Assembly (NCBI RefSeq): GCF_900101455.1 | Contig: NZ_FMZJ01000005.1 | Location: 212,688-276,687, forward strand | Source: Sphingomonas sp. YR710 | GTDB taxonomy: Bacteria; Pseudomonadota; Alphaproteobacteria; Sphingomonadales; Sphingomonadaceae | Length of the DNA: 64,000 bases | Reading direction: 5' to 3' | Shown: positions 1 to 11,900 of the stretch, piece after piece | How positions within the stretch are numbered: position 1 is the stretch's first letter | Layout of the letters: every line of letters starts with the position of its first letter | Notes under the pieces: generated by a model | Database searches by the model: none | The model's input: the letters and a program-made list of their open reading frames with translations, nothing else | Told to the model about the DNA's origin: nothing | Position numbers and translations under genes: made by a program

Positions 1-2281
1 GCAGCGCATATTCATAGCGTGGGCTGAGGTTTATCTTCCATTTGGGTGTTTTGGGCAGCGGGCTGCCGACGAGGGCACCATATTGCAAGTCGCTCGGACC
101 GCTCACCACCGCGACGGCGGGATCGAGGCTTGTATAATATGCATCGGTATAGCCGATTGCAGCATTCACAGTGAACCCTCTGGCCGGAGCTAAGACAATC
201 TCAAGCTCGCCACCTTTTATGCGCCCATTGCCGACGTTCGCGATCGTCGGTGAACCGCCCACCTGATAATTGAGCTGGATTCCGCGATATTCGGTCAGAA
301 ACAGCGCGCCGTTCACCTGCAGGCGGCGGTCGAGGAATGTCGACTTGAGGCCGACTTCATAGGTAGTGGCCTTTTCCGGGTTGAAGCTGCTGACCGTGGT
401 CTGCGGCGTCGAATAACGGGTGGTCCAGCCACCCGTTTTATACCCCTTCGACCATGATGCGTAGAGCATCATGTCCCGGGCGGGGTGCAGCTGCACGCCG
501 ACTTTGGGCGAGAAATTGTTGAAGGTCAGGTGGTTAAGACCGCCAGGGTAGATACGCAGCGGATTGTTCGGATCGGGATAGTTGTTCGCCACGCGGCAGG
601 TCTGGCCGTTGGGGAGGACGGCATTGGGGAAGATGTTGCCGGCAAGATCCGAACAGGGCGCGCCGGCAAGCTTGTAAAACAGGCCGCTGAGTTCCTGCTG
701 CCCGCCCTCGAAGCTCTTGGTTTCGTGCGTATATCGTCCGCCCAATGTGACACCGATCAGGTCACTGACGTGGAAGTCCATCTGGCCAAAGGTGGCGTAG
801 GCGTTAGTCTTCAACCAGTTGGGGCCGTCGATCACATAGATTCCCTCGCCGGAATTGACAAAGTCATCCAGGAATCCGGTCTCGCGGAAATAATAAGCGC
901 CGAGCACATATTTGATCCGGTCGTCCAGCGCCTTTCCGACAAGCTGGAGCTCTTCGCTGAATTGGTTCTGCTTCTGGTTGAACCCGTAGTTCGACATGTT
1001 GAGTGGCGAACCGTCGCCGTCGAGGCCGCTCGTCCAGTGGCTCCGGCGATAGGCGGTAATGGACTTCAGCAGGATGTCGTTGGTGATGTCGGCTTCCGCG
1101 TTGACCGTGAGCCCCCAGTTCTTCAGGTGCGAGAAGTTCGCGCCGTTGGCGTAGCTTGTATCGATGTTCTTAGTGATGAAACGGTTGTCATAAGGGAGGA
1201 CGTCGTTGTTCGGATTGCCGTCCGCATTGACGCCGGCCAGGCCGTAGAGCCGGTTCACCGGAAAGGTCTCGCTGCGGTGGACTGATGGAAATTGTGTGCC
1301 GGACGAGTTGCACATGTTCAGCAGGCCGATCGACTGCAGCGTTGCTACGGGCGTGCCAATGCAGGTGTTGTAAAGATTGGCGAACAGGCCTCCCGCTGTG
1401 CCGTCGGTGGTCTGCAGAAGCGTTGTCGGCGAAGTGCCGCTATTATAGGCGTAATCGCCGGTAAAGGTGGCGCGGAACGATCCGCCGTCCCATTTCAGCT
1501 TACCCCGCACGGTCCGACTCTCTTCATCGCCTTCGCGGCCGGGTGAATCGTATCCGGCGGCCGGATAGACGGTGTAAGATCGTGAATTCGCGGCCAGCGA
1601 GCCCGGGAACGGTATGCGATGCGCGTAGCCGTTGCGGGTTTTTACATCCAGCGTAACGAGCGAATAGAGATTGTCGGTGAGCGGAACGTCGACCGATCCG
1701 CGCGCTTCGAACAGGTTGAAACGGCCCACCGTCAGATCGCCTTTAACCGCGAACTCCTTGCCCGGATCGCGCGTGACGACGGAAACCGCGCCGCCGATCG
1801 TGTTGCGTCCAAACAGCGTCCCCTGCGGACCCTTGAGGATCTCGATCCGCTGAACGTCGAGCAGATCCTGGTTCGCGCCGACCGAGCGCGCGAGATAGAC
1901 ACCGTCAACGTAAACGCCGACCGCCGGATCGATATTGAGTGCGAAGTCACTCGCGCCGATGCCGCGGATCGAGGCCGCGAGAACGGCGGTGGATGCCGTA
2001 AAGGAAACACCGGAGTCGAGGTTGACGTTGGGTGCGAGTGAAGCGAGCTGGCTGACATTGCCGATTGACCGTTCGGCAAGCGCGTTTCCGGCAAAGGCCG
2101 AAATCGCGATGGGCACGTTCTGCACATTTTCGGACCGCTTCTGCGCGGTAACAACGATCTCCTCAATGCCGCCCTCGACGGCATGTTGAGCTGCGTCCTG
2201 GGCGAGCGCCGGAGCCGCTCCTGCCAATAGCACAGCGCTTGCCAGGGCGATCGCACTGCCACTCAAATATATGTTCTTCAT
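1..2281 (-). CDS. TonB-dependent receptor, C-terminus beyond window edge
   Basis: Outer-membrane gated channel for TonB-energised uptake of a siderophore, glycan or other large ligand. The reading frame is open from the ATG at 2281 to base 1, giving about 760 residues. A signal peptide ends at an APALAQ cleavage region (about residue 28), followed by a TonB-box-like stretch (IEEIVVTAQKR) and a plug domain with the family motif LKGPQGTLFGRNTIGGAV. After that come alternating strands typical of the 22-strand barrel, with a late ASWSKGYKTGG barrel motif. The last strands and terminal aromatic residue lie outside the window. The start is supported by GGGAGAGA seven bases upstream. The ligand cannot be told from sequence. 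No regulator or sigma/anti-sigma pair sits beside it. Confidence 0.93.
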   Translation of the reverse strand, partial: MKNIYLSGSAIALASAVLLAGAAPALAQDAAQHAVEGGIEEIVVTAQKRSENVQNVPIAISAFAGNALAERSIGNVSQLASLAPNVNLDSGVSFTASTAVLAASIRGIGASDFALNIDPAVGVYVDGVYLARSVGANQDLLDVQRIEILKGPQGTLFGRNTIGGAVSVVTRDPGKEFAVKGDLTVGRFNLFEARGSVDVPLTDNLYSLVTLDVKTRNGYAHRIPFPGSLAANSRSYTVYPAAGYDSPGREGDEESRTVRGKLKWDGGSFRATFTGDYAYNSGTSPTTLLQTTDGTAGGLFANLYNTCIGTPVATLQSIGLLNMCNSSGTQFPSVHRSETFPVNRLYGLAGVNADGNPNNDVLPYDNRFITKNIDTSYANGANFSHLKNWGLTVNAEADITNDILLKSITAYRRSHWTSGLDGDGSPLNMSNYGFNQKQNQFSEELQLVGKALDDRIKYVLGAYYFRETGFLDDFVNSGEGIYVIDGPNWLKTNAYATFGQMDFHVSDLIGVTLGGRYTHETKSFEGGQQELSGLFYKLAGAPCSDLAGNIFPNAVLPNGQTCRVANNYPDPNNPLRIYPGGLNHLTFNNFSPKVGVQLHPARDMMLYASWSKGYKTGGWTTRYSTPQTTVSSFNPEKATTYEVGLKSTFLDRRLQVNGALFLTEYRGIQLNYQVGGSPTIANVGNGRIKGGELEIVLAPARGFTVNAAIGYTDAYYTSLDPAVAVVSGPSDLQYGALVGSPLPKTPKWKINLSPRYEYAL

Positions 2282-2761
2282 TGTGTTCTCTCCCCTGTCG
2301 GGACTTGCCCCGACTTTATTGCCCAGATTGCAAACGGGCCGGCGGCAGGGCGATCACGCCGGCCAATCGGAATGTCGGAACGCAAGGCAACAGGCGGCAC
2401 GACGCAGCCCCCGGCATGCCGAAGTTTGTGATGCGCAGGGCTGCGATATCTTTGGCACCGGCGCCGCTGTTCGAGGCGGCGTCGGTATCGCTGAAGTCCT
2501 TATGGCCAGAGGCGGTCGAAGGAGATTTTTCCTTCGCATTTCGGAAACACGGCCGCGTTGATCCTGCGTGCTTGGTGCATCTCGATCGCTCTCCCGCTTT
2601 TTATCTGAGCGTGTCCGCACCGGAAGGAATCGACACAGACCGATCAGCTGAGGGCAATTTGCGACATAATTTGATTTAGAGCAATGAATTATTCAATATA
2701 AAATAAATCGTGTCAGAAGGTAGCGAACGCGCCCATCAACAAAGGCTGTGCTGCAGGCCGA
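2282..2761. other. intergenic region upstream of the TonB receptor
   Basis: This 480-base gap holds no gene I can support. A short AT-rich stretch at about 2668-2712, unlike the GC-rich surroundings, is the likeliest promoter region for the leftward receptor gene, which would give a leader of roughly 400 bases. Short open frames on both strands here lack recognisable protein features and good ribosome sites. Confidence 0.4.
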
Positions 2762-4225
2762 TCAGTGCAGCGGCGGGGCGACTCCTGCGGCTTCGCCCCA
2801 GCGCCCGCCGATCGCCTGAATCAACGAAATTACGGCGCTCTGGCGGTTGACGACGGCCTGCACGTCGGCCGTGCGCGCCGATAGCGCGGTGGTCTGGGCG
2901 ACGATTACATCGGCATAGCCGATCTGGCCGGCGACATATTGGTTGCGGGCGATCGCCTCGGCGCGATTGGCTGCGACGGCTGCGGCGGCGCGTTCCTGTG
3001 CGACGGTGCCATAGACGCGCACGGCAACGAGCTGATCCTCGGTCTGCTGGAAGGCGGTCAGTGCAGTCTGGCGATATTCCGCGACCGTCTGTTCATAGGC
3101 CGCGCGGGCTTCCGCAACTTTCGCCGATCGCGCGCCGAAATCGAGCAGCGTCAACGCGCCGGTGAGGCCGAGCGACCACACACTGCTGGCGACGCTGAAC
3201 AGCTTGCCGAGCGAGCTCGAACTCGATCCGACGTCCCCGCTGAGCCCGATCGTCGGAAAGAAGGCGGCGCGCTGAATGCCGATCGCGGCGTTGGCGGCGG
3301 CAACCCGTCGTTCGGCCGCCGCGACATCGGGGCGGCGCTCGAGCAGTTCGGAAGGGAGGATCGCCGGCACATCCGGCACGGTCCGCTGCCATGGCGTCGC
3401 CGGCAGGGTGAAGCCGGACGGGTTCTCGCCGATCAGAACCGCAATCGCATGTTCCAGCGTCGCGCGCTGCCGCTCGAGATCGGCGAGGTCGGCCCGGGCG
3501 TTGCGGAGTGCCGTTTCCGCCTGCAGCACATCCACCCGCGCGACGACGCCGGCATTGTAGCGATTGTTGGTGATCGTCAGCGAGCGATCATAAGCCGTGA
3601 CGGTAGCGGTCAATATGTCCTTCTGCATGTCCAGTCCGCGCAACTGCACATAATCGAGCGCGAGTTCGCCCTGCGCGGACAGGGTGGCGTTGATCAGATC
3701 GCTCCGGCTCGCTTGCGCGAGCGCACCGGCCTGTTTCACGGCATTGCCGATCTGGCCCCACAGGTCTGGCTCCCACGTCGCGCCGACCGACAGCGAGAAA
3801 CGCTGGCTTGATGCGGAAGTGCTCGCGCTGGTGCCGGTGCCGACGGTGGGGCTCGCCGAACCGAACGATCCGGCCTTGGTGGCGCCGGCGGACGCATCGA
3901 CCGTAGGGAACAAGGCCGCACGCTGCTCGCGCACCAGCGCGCGCGCCTGATCATAGGCCGCCTTCGCTACCGCAAGATTCTGGTTCGATACGATCACTTT
4001 GCGTTCGAGCGCATCGAGCGCCGGATCGTTGAACAAGGCCCACCATTCGCCGCGCTTTATGGCATCGGATGGTGCGGCCGCGCGCCAGCCGGGTGCTTCC
4101 TTGAAGCTCGACGGAATCGTTGCAATCGCGGGCGGGCGATAGGTCGGCGCGAGGTTGCAGCCGGCGAGTAACAGCGCGGGCAGCAGGATCGCGTTCATGG
4201 ACGTGCGGCTCATGCGGTTCCTCAT
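2762..4225 (-). CDS. RND efflux outer-membrane lipoprotein, NodT/OprM family
   Basis: Trimeric outer-membrane channel of a tripartite RND pump. The 487-residue length fits the family. The signal peptide ends in a lipobox (LLLAGC, Cys23), so the protein is predicted to be lipidated. Two repeats of the outer membrane efflux domain follow, with the usual LDVLQAET-like motif (here RVDVLQAETALRNARADL) in the first and the ERRPDVAAAERRVAAANA motif in the second. The start codon overlaps the stop of mdtC by four bases (ATGA), so it is the last gene of the mdtA-mdtB-mdtC-channel operon and presumably serves that pump. In E. coli the equivalent pump uses the unlinked TolC; having a dedicated channel in the operon is the Pseudomonas/sphingomonad arrangement. 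Confidence 0.93.
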   Translation of the reverse strand: MRNRMSRTSMNAILLPALLLAGCNLAPTYRPPAIATIPSSFKEAPGWRAAAPSDAIKRGEWWALFNDPALDALERKVIVSNQNLAVAKAAYDQARALVREQRAALFPTVDASAGATKAGSFGSASPTVGTGTSASTSASSQRFSLSVGATWEPDLWGQIGNAVKQAGALAQASRSDLINATLSAQGELALDYVQLRGLDMQKDILTATVTAYDRSLTITNNRYNAGVVARVDVLQAETALRNARADLADLERQRATLEHAIAVLIGENPSGFTLPATPWQRTVPDVPAILPSELLERRPDVAAAERRVAAANAAIGIQRAAFFPTIGLSGDVGSSSSSLGKLFSVASSVWSLGLTGALTLLDFGARSAKVAEARAAYEQTVAEYRQTALTAFQQTEDQLVAVRVYGTVAQERAAAAVAANRAEAIARNQYVAGQIGYADVIVAQTTALSARTADVQAVVNRQSAVISLIQAIGGRWGEAAGVAPPLH

Positions 4226-7200
4226 GCGGGTCTCGGGGTCAGCTTACCATGGCGCGCCAGTTCGCGTTCGTGGATGCCGCGGCGGCGGAAGCGATCGAGC
4301 GCGAGATAGACGACAGGCGTGGTGAGCAGGGTGATGAACTGGCTGGCGATCAGCCCGCCGACGATCGCGATGCCGAGCGGGCGCCGCAGTTCGGCGCCCT
4401 CGCCGAAGCCGATCGCGAGCGGCAGCGCGCCGAGCGCGGCGGCGGCCGTTGTCATCAGGATCGGCCGGAACCGGAGCAGGGACGCCTCGCGGATCGCCGC
4501 GAACGGGGTGAGCCCGCGCGCGCGTTCGGCATCGAGCGCGAAGTCGATGATCATGATCGCATTCTTCTTCACGATGCCGATCAGCAGGATGATGCCGATC
4601 AGGGCGATCATATCGAGATCCGAGCCGGTGAGCATCAGCGCCAGCACCGCACCGATTCCGGCCGAGGGCAAGGTCGACAGGACGGTCAGCGGATGGATCG
4701 CGCTCTCATAAAGGATGCCGAGCACGATATAGATCACCACCAAAGCGGCCAGGATCAGCAACGGCATCGTCGCCGTCGATTGTGCGAACACCTTGGCGGT
4801 GCCCGCGAAGTTGCCATGGACGCTTGCGGGAAAGCCCGCCGATTGCTGAACGGCGGTGATCCGCTGCGCAGCCGTACCCAGCGAGACGTTGTTGGCCGTG
4901 TTGAACGAGATCGTCGCGGATGGTTGTCCGTCCTGATGGTTAACCTGGGCGGCGGTCGATCCCGTCTTCCAGTGCGCGATCGCAGATAGCGGCACGGCGG
5001 TCTTTGGGGTGAGACTGACCGCGCTGCCGGTCGACGTGTCGCGGCTGGAGCCGGTGGTGGAGACTGGGGTCGATCCGGTGGTGGCTGTCGTCGTGCTCGT
5101 CGTCGCGGCATTCCCGCCCGGCACATAGACCTGTTGCAGCGCTTCGGGCGATCCGTTGAATTGCGGCGCGACGCCCATCACCACATGATATTGGTTGAGG
5201 CCGGAATAGATCGTCGCCACCTGACGCTGGCCGAAGGCATCGTAAAGCGCCGCATCGACGGCCTGATTGTTGATGCCCAGACGGCTTGCCGTGTCGCGAT
5301 CGACGGTGACATAGACATTGGCGCCGCCATCCTGCTGATCGATGTCGACGTCTGTCAGCGCCGATTCGGCCTTGAGCAGTTCGACCAGCTTGGCGCCCGC
5401 CGACTTCAGCGTAACCATATCGTCGGCCTTGAGCGTATATTGATAGGTGCTGTTCGATTGGCGCCCGCCCACGCGCATGTCCTGCACCGGGTTCAGGAAG
5501 ACACCGATGCCGCTGATCCGCGCGAGCTTGGGCCGCAGCCGGGCGATGATCGCCCGGCTTGCATCGCGCTGGCGTTCGGGCTTCAGATTGACGAACATGA
5601 AGCCGCCGCCGGCGCGCGCGCCACCGGTGAAGGCGACGACGGTTGCGACATCCTTGTCGTGGCGGATTATGCGGACGATCTGGCCTAGCTTCTGCTGCAT
5701 ATCCTGAAACGAAATACTCTGGTCCGCGCGCAGGCCACCCTGCAACGCGCCGGTATCCTGTTCGGGGAAGAAGCCTTTGCTGGCTACCGAGATCAGGAAG
5801 ATGTTGAGCGCCACGGTGCCCGCCAGGATGATCAGCACCGCGCCGCGATTGGCGAGCGCCCAATCGAGGCTGCGCGCATATTGCCGATGCAGCCGATCGA
5901 ACTGGCGCTCGGAAAAGCGCGTAAACCGGTTCGGCTTTGGCTCCCCCTTGAGCAGCAGCGCCGCCAGCATCGGCGTAGTGGTCAGCGAGATGACGAGGCT
6001 GATCAGCACCGCCACCGACATGGTGATCGCGAATTCGCGAAACAGCCGGCCGATGATGCCGCCCATGAACAGCAGGGGGATGAACACCGCGACGAGGCTC
6101 ACCGAAATCGACAACACGGTGAAGCCCACCTCCCGCGCGCCGCGCAGGGCTGCATCGATCGGGCGCACACCATCCTCGACATGGCGCGAGATATTCTCGA
6201 GCACGACGATCGCATCGTCGACGACGAAGCCGGTGGCGACGGTCAGTGCCATCAGCGACAGATTGTTGAGCGAGAAGCCCGCCAGATACATCACGCCCAG
6301 CGTGCCGAGCAGCGACACGACCACCGCCACCGCCGGCACTACCGTCGCGCGCAGCGAGCGCAGGAAGACGCTGACCACTGCCACCACCAGCAAGGTCGCG
6401 ATCACCAGGGTGATTTCGACTTCGTGCAGCGAGGCGCGGATGGTGGTCGTCCGGTCCGATGCCACGGTCAGCTTGATATCGGCCGGCAGTGCGGCTTCCA
6501 GTCCCGGCAGCTGCGCCTTGATGGCATCGACGGTCGCAACGATATTGGCGCCGGGCTGGCGGCTGAGCACGACGGTCACCGCGCGTTGGCCGTTGAACAG
6601 GCCCATCGTGCGGACATCTTCCGGTCCGTCATAGACGGAAGCGACATCGGACAGTCGCACCAATGATCCGCCGCGCGAGGCAATCGGAATGTTGCGATAA
6701 TCGTCGGCGTGCTGGGCTGGTGCATCGCCATAGACCTGCCACGCCAGATCCTTGCCCTCGATCACACCGCGCGGGCGGTTGGCGCTGGTCGAACTCAGCG
6801 CGCTGCGAACATCTTCGAGCGCGATGCCGTAGCGGGCGAGCGCGAGCGGGTGGAGCTCGATCCGCACCGCAGGCAGTGCCGCACCGCCAAGCTCGACGTC
6901 GCCGACTCCCTCCACCTGCAGCAATCTTTGCTGCACGACGGTCGACACCGCATCGTAGATTTCGGCGGGGCTGCGCGTTTTCGATGTCAGCGCGACGATC
7001 ATGATCGGCGCGTCGGCCGGGTTGGCCTTGCGATAGGTCGGGTTGGTGCGCAGGGTGGCCGGCAGATCGGCGCGCGCCGCGTTGATCGCGGCCTGAACGT
7101 CGCGGGCCGCGCCATCCACATCGCGACTCAAATCGAACTGGAGCGTGATGCGGGTCGATCCCACCCCCGATTGCGAGGTCATCTCGGTAACGCCGGCGAT

Positions 7201-7419
7201 CGTCCCCAGCCGCTTTTCGAGTGGCGAGGCGACGCTGGACGCCATCGTGGCCGGGCTGGCGCCGGCCAAAGATGCCTGCACGTTGACGGTGGGGAAATCG
7301 ACCTGCGGCAAGGGCGCTACCGGCAACACGAAAAAGGCGGCGATACCCGCGAGCGCGAGGCCCACCGTCAGCAGCAAGGTGCCGATCGGGCGGCGGATGA
7401 AGGGCGCTGAAAGGTTCAT
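4222..7419 (-). CDS. mdtC: RND efflux permease, MdtC-type
   Basis: Inner-membrane proton-driven drug exporter subunit, expected to form a heterotrimer with MdtB. It is 1065 residues from the ATG at 7419, which overlaps the mdtB stop by four bases; an open frame extends 17 codons further upstream but that stretch is inside mdtB, so the coupled ATG is preferred. The N-terminus ([19 protein letters not shown], then [12 protein letters not shown]) is close to E. coli MdtC, as are the TM4 motif [17 protein letters not shown] carrying the proton-relay aspartates and the late [16 protein letters not shown] motif. An unusual Ser/Thr/Gly-rich insertion of roughly 35 residues (5030-5127) lies in the second periplasmic loop between a YVPGG turn and [10 protein letters not shown], where MdtC normally has a short loop. 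Confidence 0.95.
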   Translation of the reverse strand: MNLSAPFIRRPIGTLLLTVGLALAGIAAFFVLPVAPLPQVDFPTVNVQASLAGASPATMASSVASPLEKRLGTIAGVTEMTSQSGVGSTRITLQFDLSRDVDGAARDVQAAINAARADLPATLRTNPTYRKANPADAPIMIVALTSKTRSPAEIYDAVSTVVQQRLLQVEGVGDVELGGAALPAVRIELHPLALARYGIALEDVRSALSSTSANRPRGVIEGKDLAWQVYGDAPAQHADDYRNIPIASRGGSLVRLSDVASVYDGPEDVRTMGLFNGQRAVTVVLSRQPGANIVATVDAIKAQLPGLEAALPADIKLTVASDRTTTIRASLHEVEITLVIATLLVVAVVSVFLRSLRATVVPAVAVVVSLLGTLGVMYLAGFSLNNLSLMALTVATGFVVDDAIVVLENISRHVEDGVRPIDAALRGAREVGFTVLSISVSLVAVFIPLLFMGGIIGRLFREFAITMSVAVLISLVISLTTTPMLAALLLKGEPKPNRFTRFSERQFDRLHRQYARSLDWALANRGAVLIILAGTVALNIFLISVASKGFFPEQDTGALQGGLRADQSISFQDMQQKLGQIVRIIRHDKDVATVVAFTGGARAGGGFMFVNLKPERQRDASRAIIARLRPKLARISGIGVFLNPVQDMRVGGRQSNSTYQYTLKADDMVTLKSAGAKLVELLKAESALTDVDIDQQDGGANVYVTVDRDTASRLGINNQAVDAALYDAFGQRQVATIYSGLNQYHVVMGVAPQFNGSPEALQQVYVPGGNAATTSTTTATTGSTPVSTTGSSRDTSTGSAVSLTPKTAVPLSAIAHWKTGSTAAQVNHQDGQPSATISFNTANNVSLGTAAQRITAVQQSAGFPASVHGNFAGTAKVFAQSTATMPLLILAALVVIYIVLGILYESAIHPLTVLSTLPSAGIGAVLALMLTGSDLDMIALIGIILLIGIVKKNAIMIIDFALDAERARGLTPFAAIREASLLRFRPILMTTAAAALGALPLAIGFGEGAELRRPLGIAIVGGLIASQFITLLTTPVVYLALDRFRRRGIHERELARHGKLTPRPA

Positions 7420-10400
7420 GCCGGTTCGAGCGGCAGTTCGGGCCGGGTTGCAGCCTTCCTGTGCCGCCAACGCTCGTTGAGCCGTTCGAACGCGAGGAAG
7501 ATCACCGGAGTCGTGAACAGGGTGAGCGCCTGGCTGAGGATCAGTCCGCCCGCGATGGCGAGGCCGAGCGGACGGCGCAGTTCGGATCCCATACCGCTGC
7601 CGAAGATCAGCGGCAGCGCCGCGAACAGCGCCGCGAAAGTCGTCATCATGATCGGCCGGAACCGCAGCGTGGCGGCCTGCCGGATCGCGCTGTCGGCATC
7701 CTTGCCCTGGGTCCGCTGCGCGTCGATCGCGAAGTCGATCATCATGATCGCGTTCTTCTTGACGATGCCGATCAGCAGCACGATGCCAATGATCCCGATC
7801 ACGCCGAGATCGTTGCCGGTTACCATCAGGGCCAGCAGTGCACCAACGCCCGCCGATGGCAGGGTCGAGAGGATCGTGATCGGGTGGACGAAGCTCTCAT
7901 AGAGCACGCCGAGCACGATATAAACGACGACGACCGCGGCGAGGATCAGCCACAGTTCGTTGGCGAGCGACGCGCGGAACGCATCGGCCGCCCCGAGGAA
8001 TTTGGTGGTAATACTGTCGGGCACGCCGATCCGCGCCTCGGCCTCGGTGATGGCGTTGACCGCGCTGCCAAGCGACACGCGGGGGGCGAGGTCGAAGCCG
8101 ATCGTCGCCGACGGGAATTGCGCCACCCGCGAAACGAGCAAGGGCGCATTGCCGACTTTGAGCGTCGCGACCGTACCGAGCGGCACTGCCGTACCGTTGC
8201 TCGTCGGGACATAGAGCGTATTGAGCGCTTCCGGGGTCGTCACCAGACCGGGCTGACTCTCCAAAATCACGCGGTACTGGCTCGACTGCGTGAAGATCGT
8301 CGAGATGATCCGCTGGCCGAATGCGTTGTACAGCGCGCTGTCGATCGACGCGGTGCTGATGCCGAGCCGCGCCGCGGTGTCGCGATTGATCGAGACGGTG
8401 ACGGCCTCGCCACGTTCGAGCACGTCGGACGTGACGTGGCGGACCTTGGGCTCATTCCGGAGCTCGGCGGTCAACCGGTTCGCCCACATCGACGTCTCGG
8501 CCTGATCGGAGCCCTGCAGCGAGAAGCGATATTGGGTCGGCCCGCCTTCGGCATCGATCGTCAGATCCTGCACCGGACGGACATAGAGGGTGACGCCGGC
8601 TGTCTGGCGCGCAAGATCGCGCAGGCGGGTGATCAGGTCGGACTGGCTGCCGCGATCGCCCGATGCCTTGAGGTTGATCAGCATCCGCCCCTGATTGAGC
8701 GACGGATTCTGGCCATCGACGCCGATATTCGAACTCAGGCTCTCGACATCGGGATCGTTGAGGATCGCGTCGGCGAGATTGGCCTGCAGTGCGCTCATCC
8801 GCTGGAACGATACGCCCTGGCCACCGACCACCACGGCCTGCAACTGGCCGGTATCCTGTTCGGGAAACAGGCCTTTCGGGATCAGTACGAACAGCAGGGC
8901 GGTTAATGCCAGCGTGCCGAAAAAGGCGATCATCGTCGCGCGCTGGCGGGCGAGCACCCAGTCGAGCCACATAGCATATTTGTCGGCGAGTTTGTCGAAC
9001 CATGCGAGACTCTTCCGGGCGAGCTTCGGCTTGTTCGTCGCGGCTTCCGCCTTCAGCCAGCGCGCCGACAGCATCGGCACCAGCGTCAACGCCACCACGG
9101 CCGATATCAGGATCGTCACCGCAAGCGTGACCGCGAACTCGCGAAACAGCCGGCCGACGATATCGCCCATGAACAGCAACGGGATCAAAACCGCGATCAG
9201 GCTGATCGTCAGCGAGATGATCGTGAAACCGATCTCGCTCGATCCCTTCAGCGCCGCCTGCAACGGAGTTTTACCCTCCTCGATATGGCGGGCGATATTC
9301 TCGATCACCACGATCGCATCGTCGACGACGAAGCCCGAGGCGATGGTCAGTGCCATCAACGTCAAATTGTTGAGGCTGAAACCGAGCAGGTACATCGCGC
9401 CGAAGCTGCCGACCAGCGACAGCGGCACCGCGACGCTGGCGACGATGGTCGCGCGCGGGCTGCCGAGGAACAGGAAGATCGCGAGCGTCACCAGCAGCAC
9501 CGCGAGCACCAGTTCGAATTCGACGTCCGCGACCGATGAGCGGATGCCGGCGGTCCGGTCGGTGAGCAGGGTGACATGGACGTCGGCCGGCAATTGCCGT
9601 TCGAGATCGGGCAATGTCGCCTTGATCGTATCGACCGTGCCGATCACATTCGCGCCCGGCTGCCGCTGAACGTCGACGATGATTGCCGGCGTGCGGTTCA
9701 TCCACGCGCCGAGCCGCATATTTTCCGACGAATCGACGATCTGCGCGACATCGGACAGTCGCACTGGGGCATCATTCTTGTACGCGATGATCAGATCGCG
9801 ATATTCGGCGGCGGTGGCGAGCTGGTCATTGGCATCGATCGTCCAAGACCGGGTCGGACCGTCGAAACTACCCTTGGCGCCATTGACGTTGGCCGAGGAG
9901 ATCACCGTCCTTAACGTGTCCATCGACAGGCCGCGCGTCGCCAGCGCCTGGACATTGGCCTGAATGCGGACCGCTGGCCGCTGGCCGCCGGACAGGCTGA
10001 CGAGGCCGACACCCGATATCTGCGAGATCTTGCTGGCGAGCCTCTGGTCGACGAGATTTTGCACCTCGGCGAGCGGGCGTGTCTTCGATGTAATCCCCAG
10101 GCTGATGATCGGCGCGTCGGCGGGATTGACCTTCGCATAGACCGGCGGCGCGGGCAGGTCGGACGGCAGCAAGGTGCCCGCCGCATTGATCGCTGCCTGG
10201 ACCTCCTGTTCGGCCACATCGAGCGTCAGATTGAGCTTGAACTGGAGGGTGATCACCGAGGCGCCCGCCGACGAGGTGGAGGACATGCGGTTGAGCCCGG
10301 CCATCTGTCCGAACTGGCGTTCGAGCGGGCCGGTGACCGTCACTGCCATCACGTCCGGGCTCGCGCCGGGGTAGAGTGTACGGACCTGGATCGTCGGATA

Positions 10401-10562
10401 ATCGACTTCGGGCAGTGCTGAGACCGGCAGGAAGCGGTAGGCGATCAACCCAGTCAGGAAGATCGCGATCATGAACAAGGTCGTCGCGACCGGCCGCAGG
10501 ATGAACGGCCGCGACGGATTGGCGGTGCCTGTTTCGGGCACCCCGGCCTGGATTTCCGTCAC
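7416..10562 (-). CDS. mdtB: RND efflux permease, MdtB-type
   Basis: Partner of MdtC in a heteromultimeric RND pump. It has 1048 residues, the normal length. The opening region ([20 protein letters not shown], then [18 protein letters not shown]) matches E. coli MdtB closely. TM4 carries [17 protein letters not shown] with the paired aspartates of the proton relay, and the C-terminal half has [16 protein letters not shown]. Translation starts at a GTG (10562) overlapping the TGA of the upstream adaptor gene by four bases, and its own stop overlaps the mdtC start, so all subunits are probably made by coupled translation. Substrates of this pump class in E. coli include novobiocin and bile salts; that is family knowledge, not visible here. 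Confidence 0.95.
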   Translation of the reverse strand: MTEIQAGVPETGTANPSRPFILRPVATTLFMIAIFLTGLIAYRFLPVSALPEVDYPTIQVRTLYPGASPDVMAVTVTGPLERQFGQMAGLNRMSSTSSAGASVITLQFKLNLTLDVAEQEVQAAINAAGTLLPSDLPAPPVYAKVNPADAPIISLGITSKTRPLAEVQNLVDQRLASKISQISGVGLVSLSGGQRPAVRIQANVQALATRGLSMDTLRTVISSANVNGAKGSFDGPTRSWTIDANDQLATAAEYRDLIIAYKNDAPVRLSDVAQIVDSSENMRLGAWMNRTPAIIVDVQRQPGANVIGTVDTIKATLPDLERQLPADVHVTLLTDRTAGIRSSVADVEFELVLAVLLVTLAIFLFLGSPRATIVASVAVPLSLVGSFGAMYLLGFSLNNLTLMALTIASGFVVDDAIVVIENIARHIEEGKTPLQAALKGSSEIGFTIISLTISLIAVLIPLLFMGDIVGRLFREFAVTLAVTILISAVVALTLVPMLSARWLKAEAATNKPKLARKSLAWFDKLADKYAMWLDWVLARQRATMIAFFGTLALTALLFVLIPKGLFPEQDTGQLQAVVVGGQGVSFQRMSALQANLADAILNDPDVESLSSNIGVDGQNPSLNQGRMLINLKASGDRGSQSDLITRLRDLARQTAGVTLYVRPVQDLTIDAEGGPTQYRFSLQGSDQAETSMWANRLTAELRNEPKVRHVTSDVLERGEAVTVSINRDTAARLGISTASIDSALYNAFGQRIISTIFTQSSQYRVILESQPGLVTTPEALNTLYVPTSNGTAVPLGTVATLKVGNAPLLVSRVAQFPSATIGFDLAPRVSLGSAVNAITEAEARIGVPDSITTKFLGAADAFRASLANELWLILAAVVVVYIVLGVLYESFVHPITILSTLPSAGVGALLALMVTGNDLGVIGIIGIVLLIGIVKKNAIMMIDFAIDAQRTQGKDADSAIRQAATLRFRPIMMTTFAALFAALPLIFGSGMGSELRRPLGLAIAGGLILSQALTLFTTPVIFLAFERLNERWRHRKAATRPELPLEPA

Positions 10563-11803
10563 TGGCCGCCGCCGTCCCCGCCGGCGGAAGCGCGATGGTG
10601 CTTGCCCTTGTGACCGCCGGCTCCACCACCTCCGCTGCCGCCTGCACCGCGCGGTTTGTCGCCCGGCAGGGTCACGGTGGATCCGTCGTCGAGACTGTCG
10701 GCGCCTTCGGTGATGACGGTCGCGCCGGCGGGCAGGCCGCTGGCGATCACGATCTTCGCGGTGTCGCTGGGTCCGGTCTTCACCACCTGCAATTTCACGG
10801 TCTTGTCGGGTTGGAGGACGAACACGAAGTCGCCCTGCGCGCCGTGCCGGACTGCGCTCACCGGTACGGTGACGGCGTTGTGCAGCGTATCGACCAGCAG
10901 GCTGATATTGACGAACTGGTTGGGGAACAGGGTGCCCTTGGCATTGCCGAATCGCGCCTTGGCTTTCACGGTGCCGCTGGTCGCATCAATCTGATTGTCG
11001 AAGGTCAGAAAACGTCCCTGCGCGAGTATGGTCGCGCCGTTCTGATCGCGCGCGACCGCCGGCAGCGAGGCGCCGCTCGCAATCTGCCGCTGGATGGCGG
11101 GCAACTGGTTTTGCGGCACCGCGAAGCTTACGTCGATCGGATCGGCCTGGGTGATGACGGCGAGGCCGTTTGTGTCACCCGGCGTCACATAATTGCCGAT
11201 ATCGACCTGCCGCAGGCCGATCTTCCCGGCGACGGGCGCCGTAACGGCCGTATAGGCCAGATTGAGCTTCGCCGCCCCGACCGCGGCTTGATCGGCGGCG
11301 ACCGTGCCTTCGAACTGCTTCGCGGTTGCGGCCTGCGTCTCGACCTGCTGCCGTGCGATCGAATCCTGAGCAAGCAGGGTGCGGTAGCGGTTGAGATCGA
11401 CCTTGGCGAGATTGAGCTGTGCCATGTCGCGGGTCAGGTTGGCCTGGGCCTGCGACAGCGCGAGGCGGTAAGGGCGTGGATCGATCTGGACCAGCAACTG
11501 CCCTTTGCGGACGGCCTGCCCCTCGGTGAAGTGGATGCTGAACACATTGCCGGAGAGCTGCGGACGTACCGTGGCGGTGATGACGGGCTGGACTGTACCG
11601 ATCTCCGCCAAGCTTACCGGCATGTTGGCGAGGCTGGCCTTGGCCACTCCGACGGTCGTTGCCGGCCGTCGGCCGGACCGGCTCGAAGCTGTCTTGCCGT
11701 GGGTGAAATACCATGCGGCAAGCCCGACCAGCACGAGCGCTGCCAGCGCGATCAGAGCGTTGCGTCGCGAGGGACGCAGGAAGCGATCGGATCCGGTCGT
11801 CAA
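10559..11803 (-). CDS. mdtA: RND efflux periplasmic adaptor, MdtA-type
   Basis: Membrane-fusion protein linking the MdtBC permease to the outer-membrane channel. From the N-terminus: a membrane anchor ([19 protein letters not shown]), then the lipoyl/barrel-sandwich region with [20 protein letters not shown], an alpha-hairpin, a second lipoyl half ([16 protein letters not shown]) and beta-barrel domains. The C-terminal ~30 residues are a Gly/His/Lys-rich low-complexity tail that most family members lack. The start is uncertain: the open frame reaches back to an ATG at 12052, but that region overlaps the separate gene at 11901-12206 and has no adaptor-like sequence. A TTG at 11803 sits just before the basic anchor and is chosen here, although its ribosome site is weak. 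Confidence 0.88.
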   Translation of the reverse strand: MTTGSDRFLRPSRRNALIALAALVLVGLAAWYFTHGKTASSRSGRRPATTVGVAKASLANMPVSLAEIGTVQPVITATVRPQLSGNVFSIHFTEGQAVRKGQLLVQIDPRPYRLALSQAQANLTRDMAQLNLAKVDLNRYRTLLAQDSIARQQVETQAATAKQFEGTVAADQAAVGAAKLNLAYTAVTAPVAGKIGLRQVDIGNYVTPGDTNGLAVITQADPIDVSFAVPQNQLPAIQRQIASGASLPAVARDQNGATILAQGRFLTFDNQIDATSGTVKAKARFGNAKGTLFPNQFVNISLLVDTLHNAVTVPVSAVRHGAQGDFVFVLQPDKTVKLQVVKTGPSDTAKIVIASGLPAGATVITEGADSLDDGSTVTLPGDKPRGAGGSGGGGAGGHKGKHHRASAGGDGGGQ

Positions 11804-11900
11804 TTGCGGTGCTTTCTTTGTGTGCGGGGGGCCGTGATGAAGCGCGGATGTTTGGCATGCGCAACGATGTCCGGCCGAAATGTTTCCAGAGCGGCGGAGG

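Noticed and set aside
2239..2679. 146-codon plus-strand open frame upstream of the TonB receptor
   Set aside because: It overlaps the receptor start, has no ribosome site and no protein-like features.
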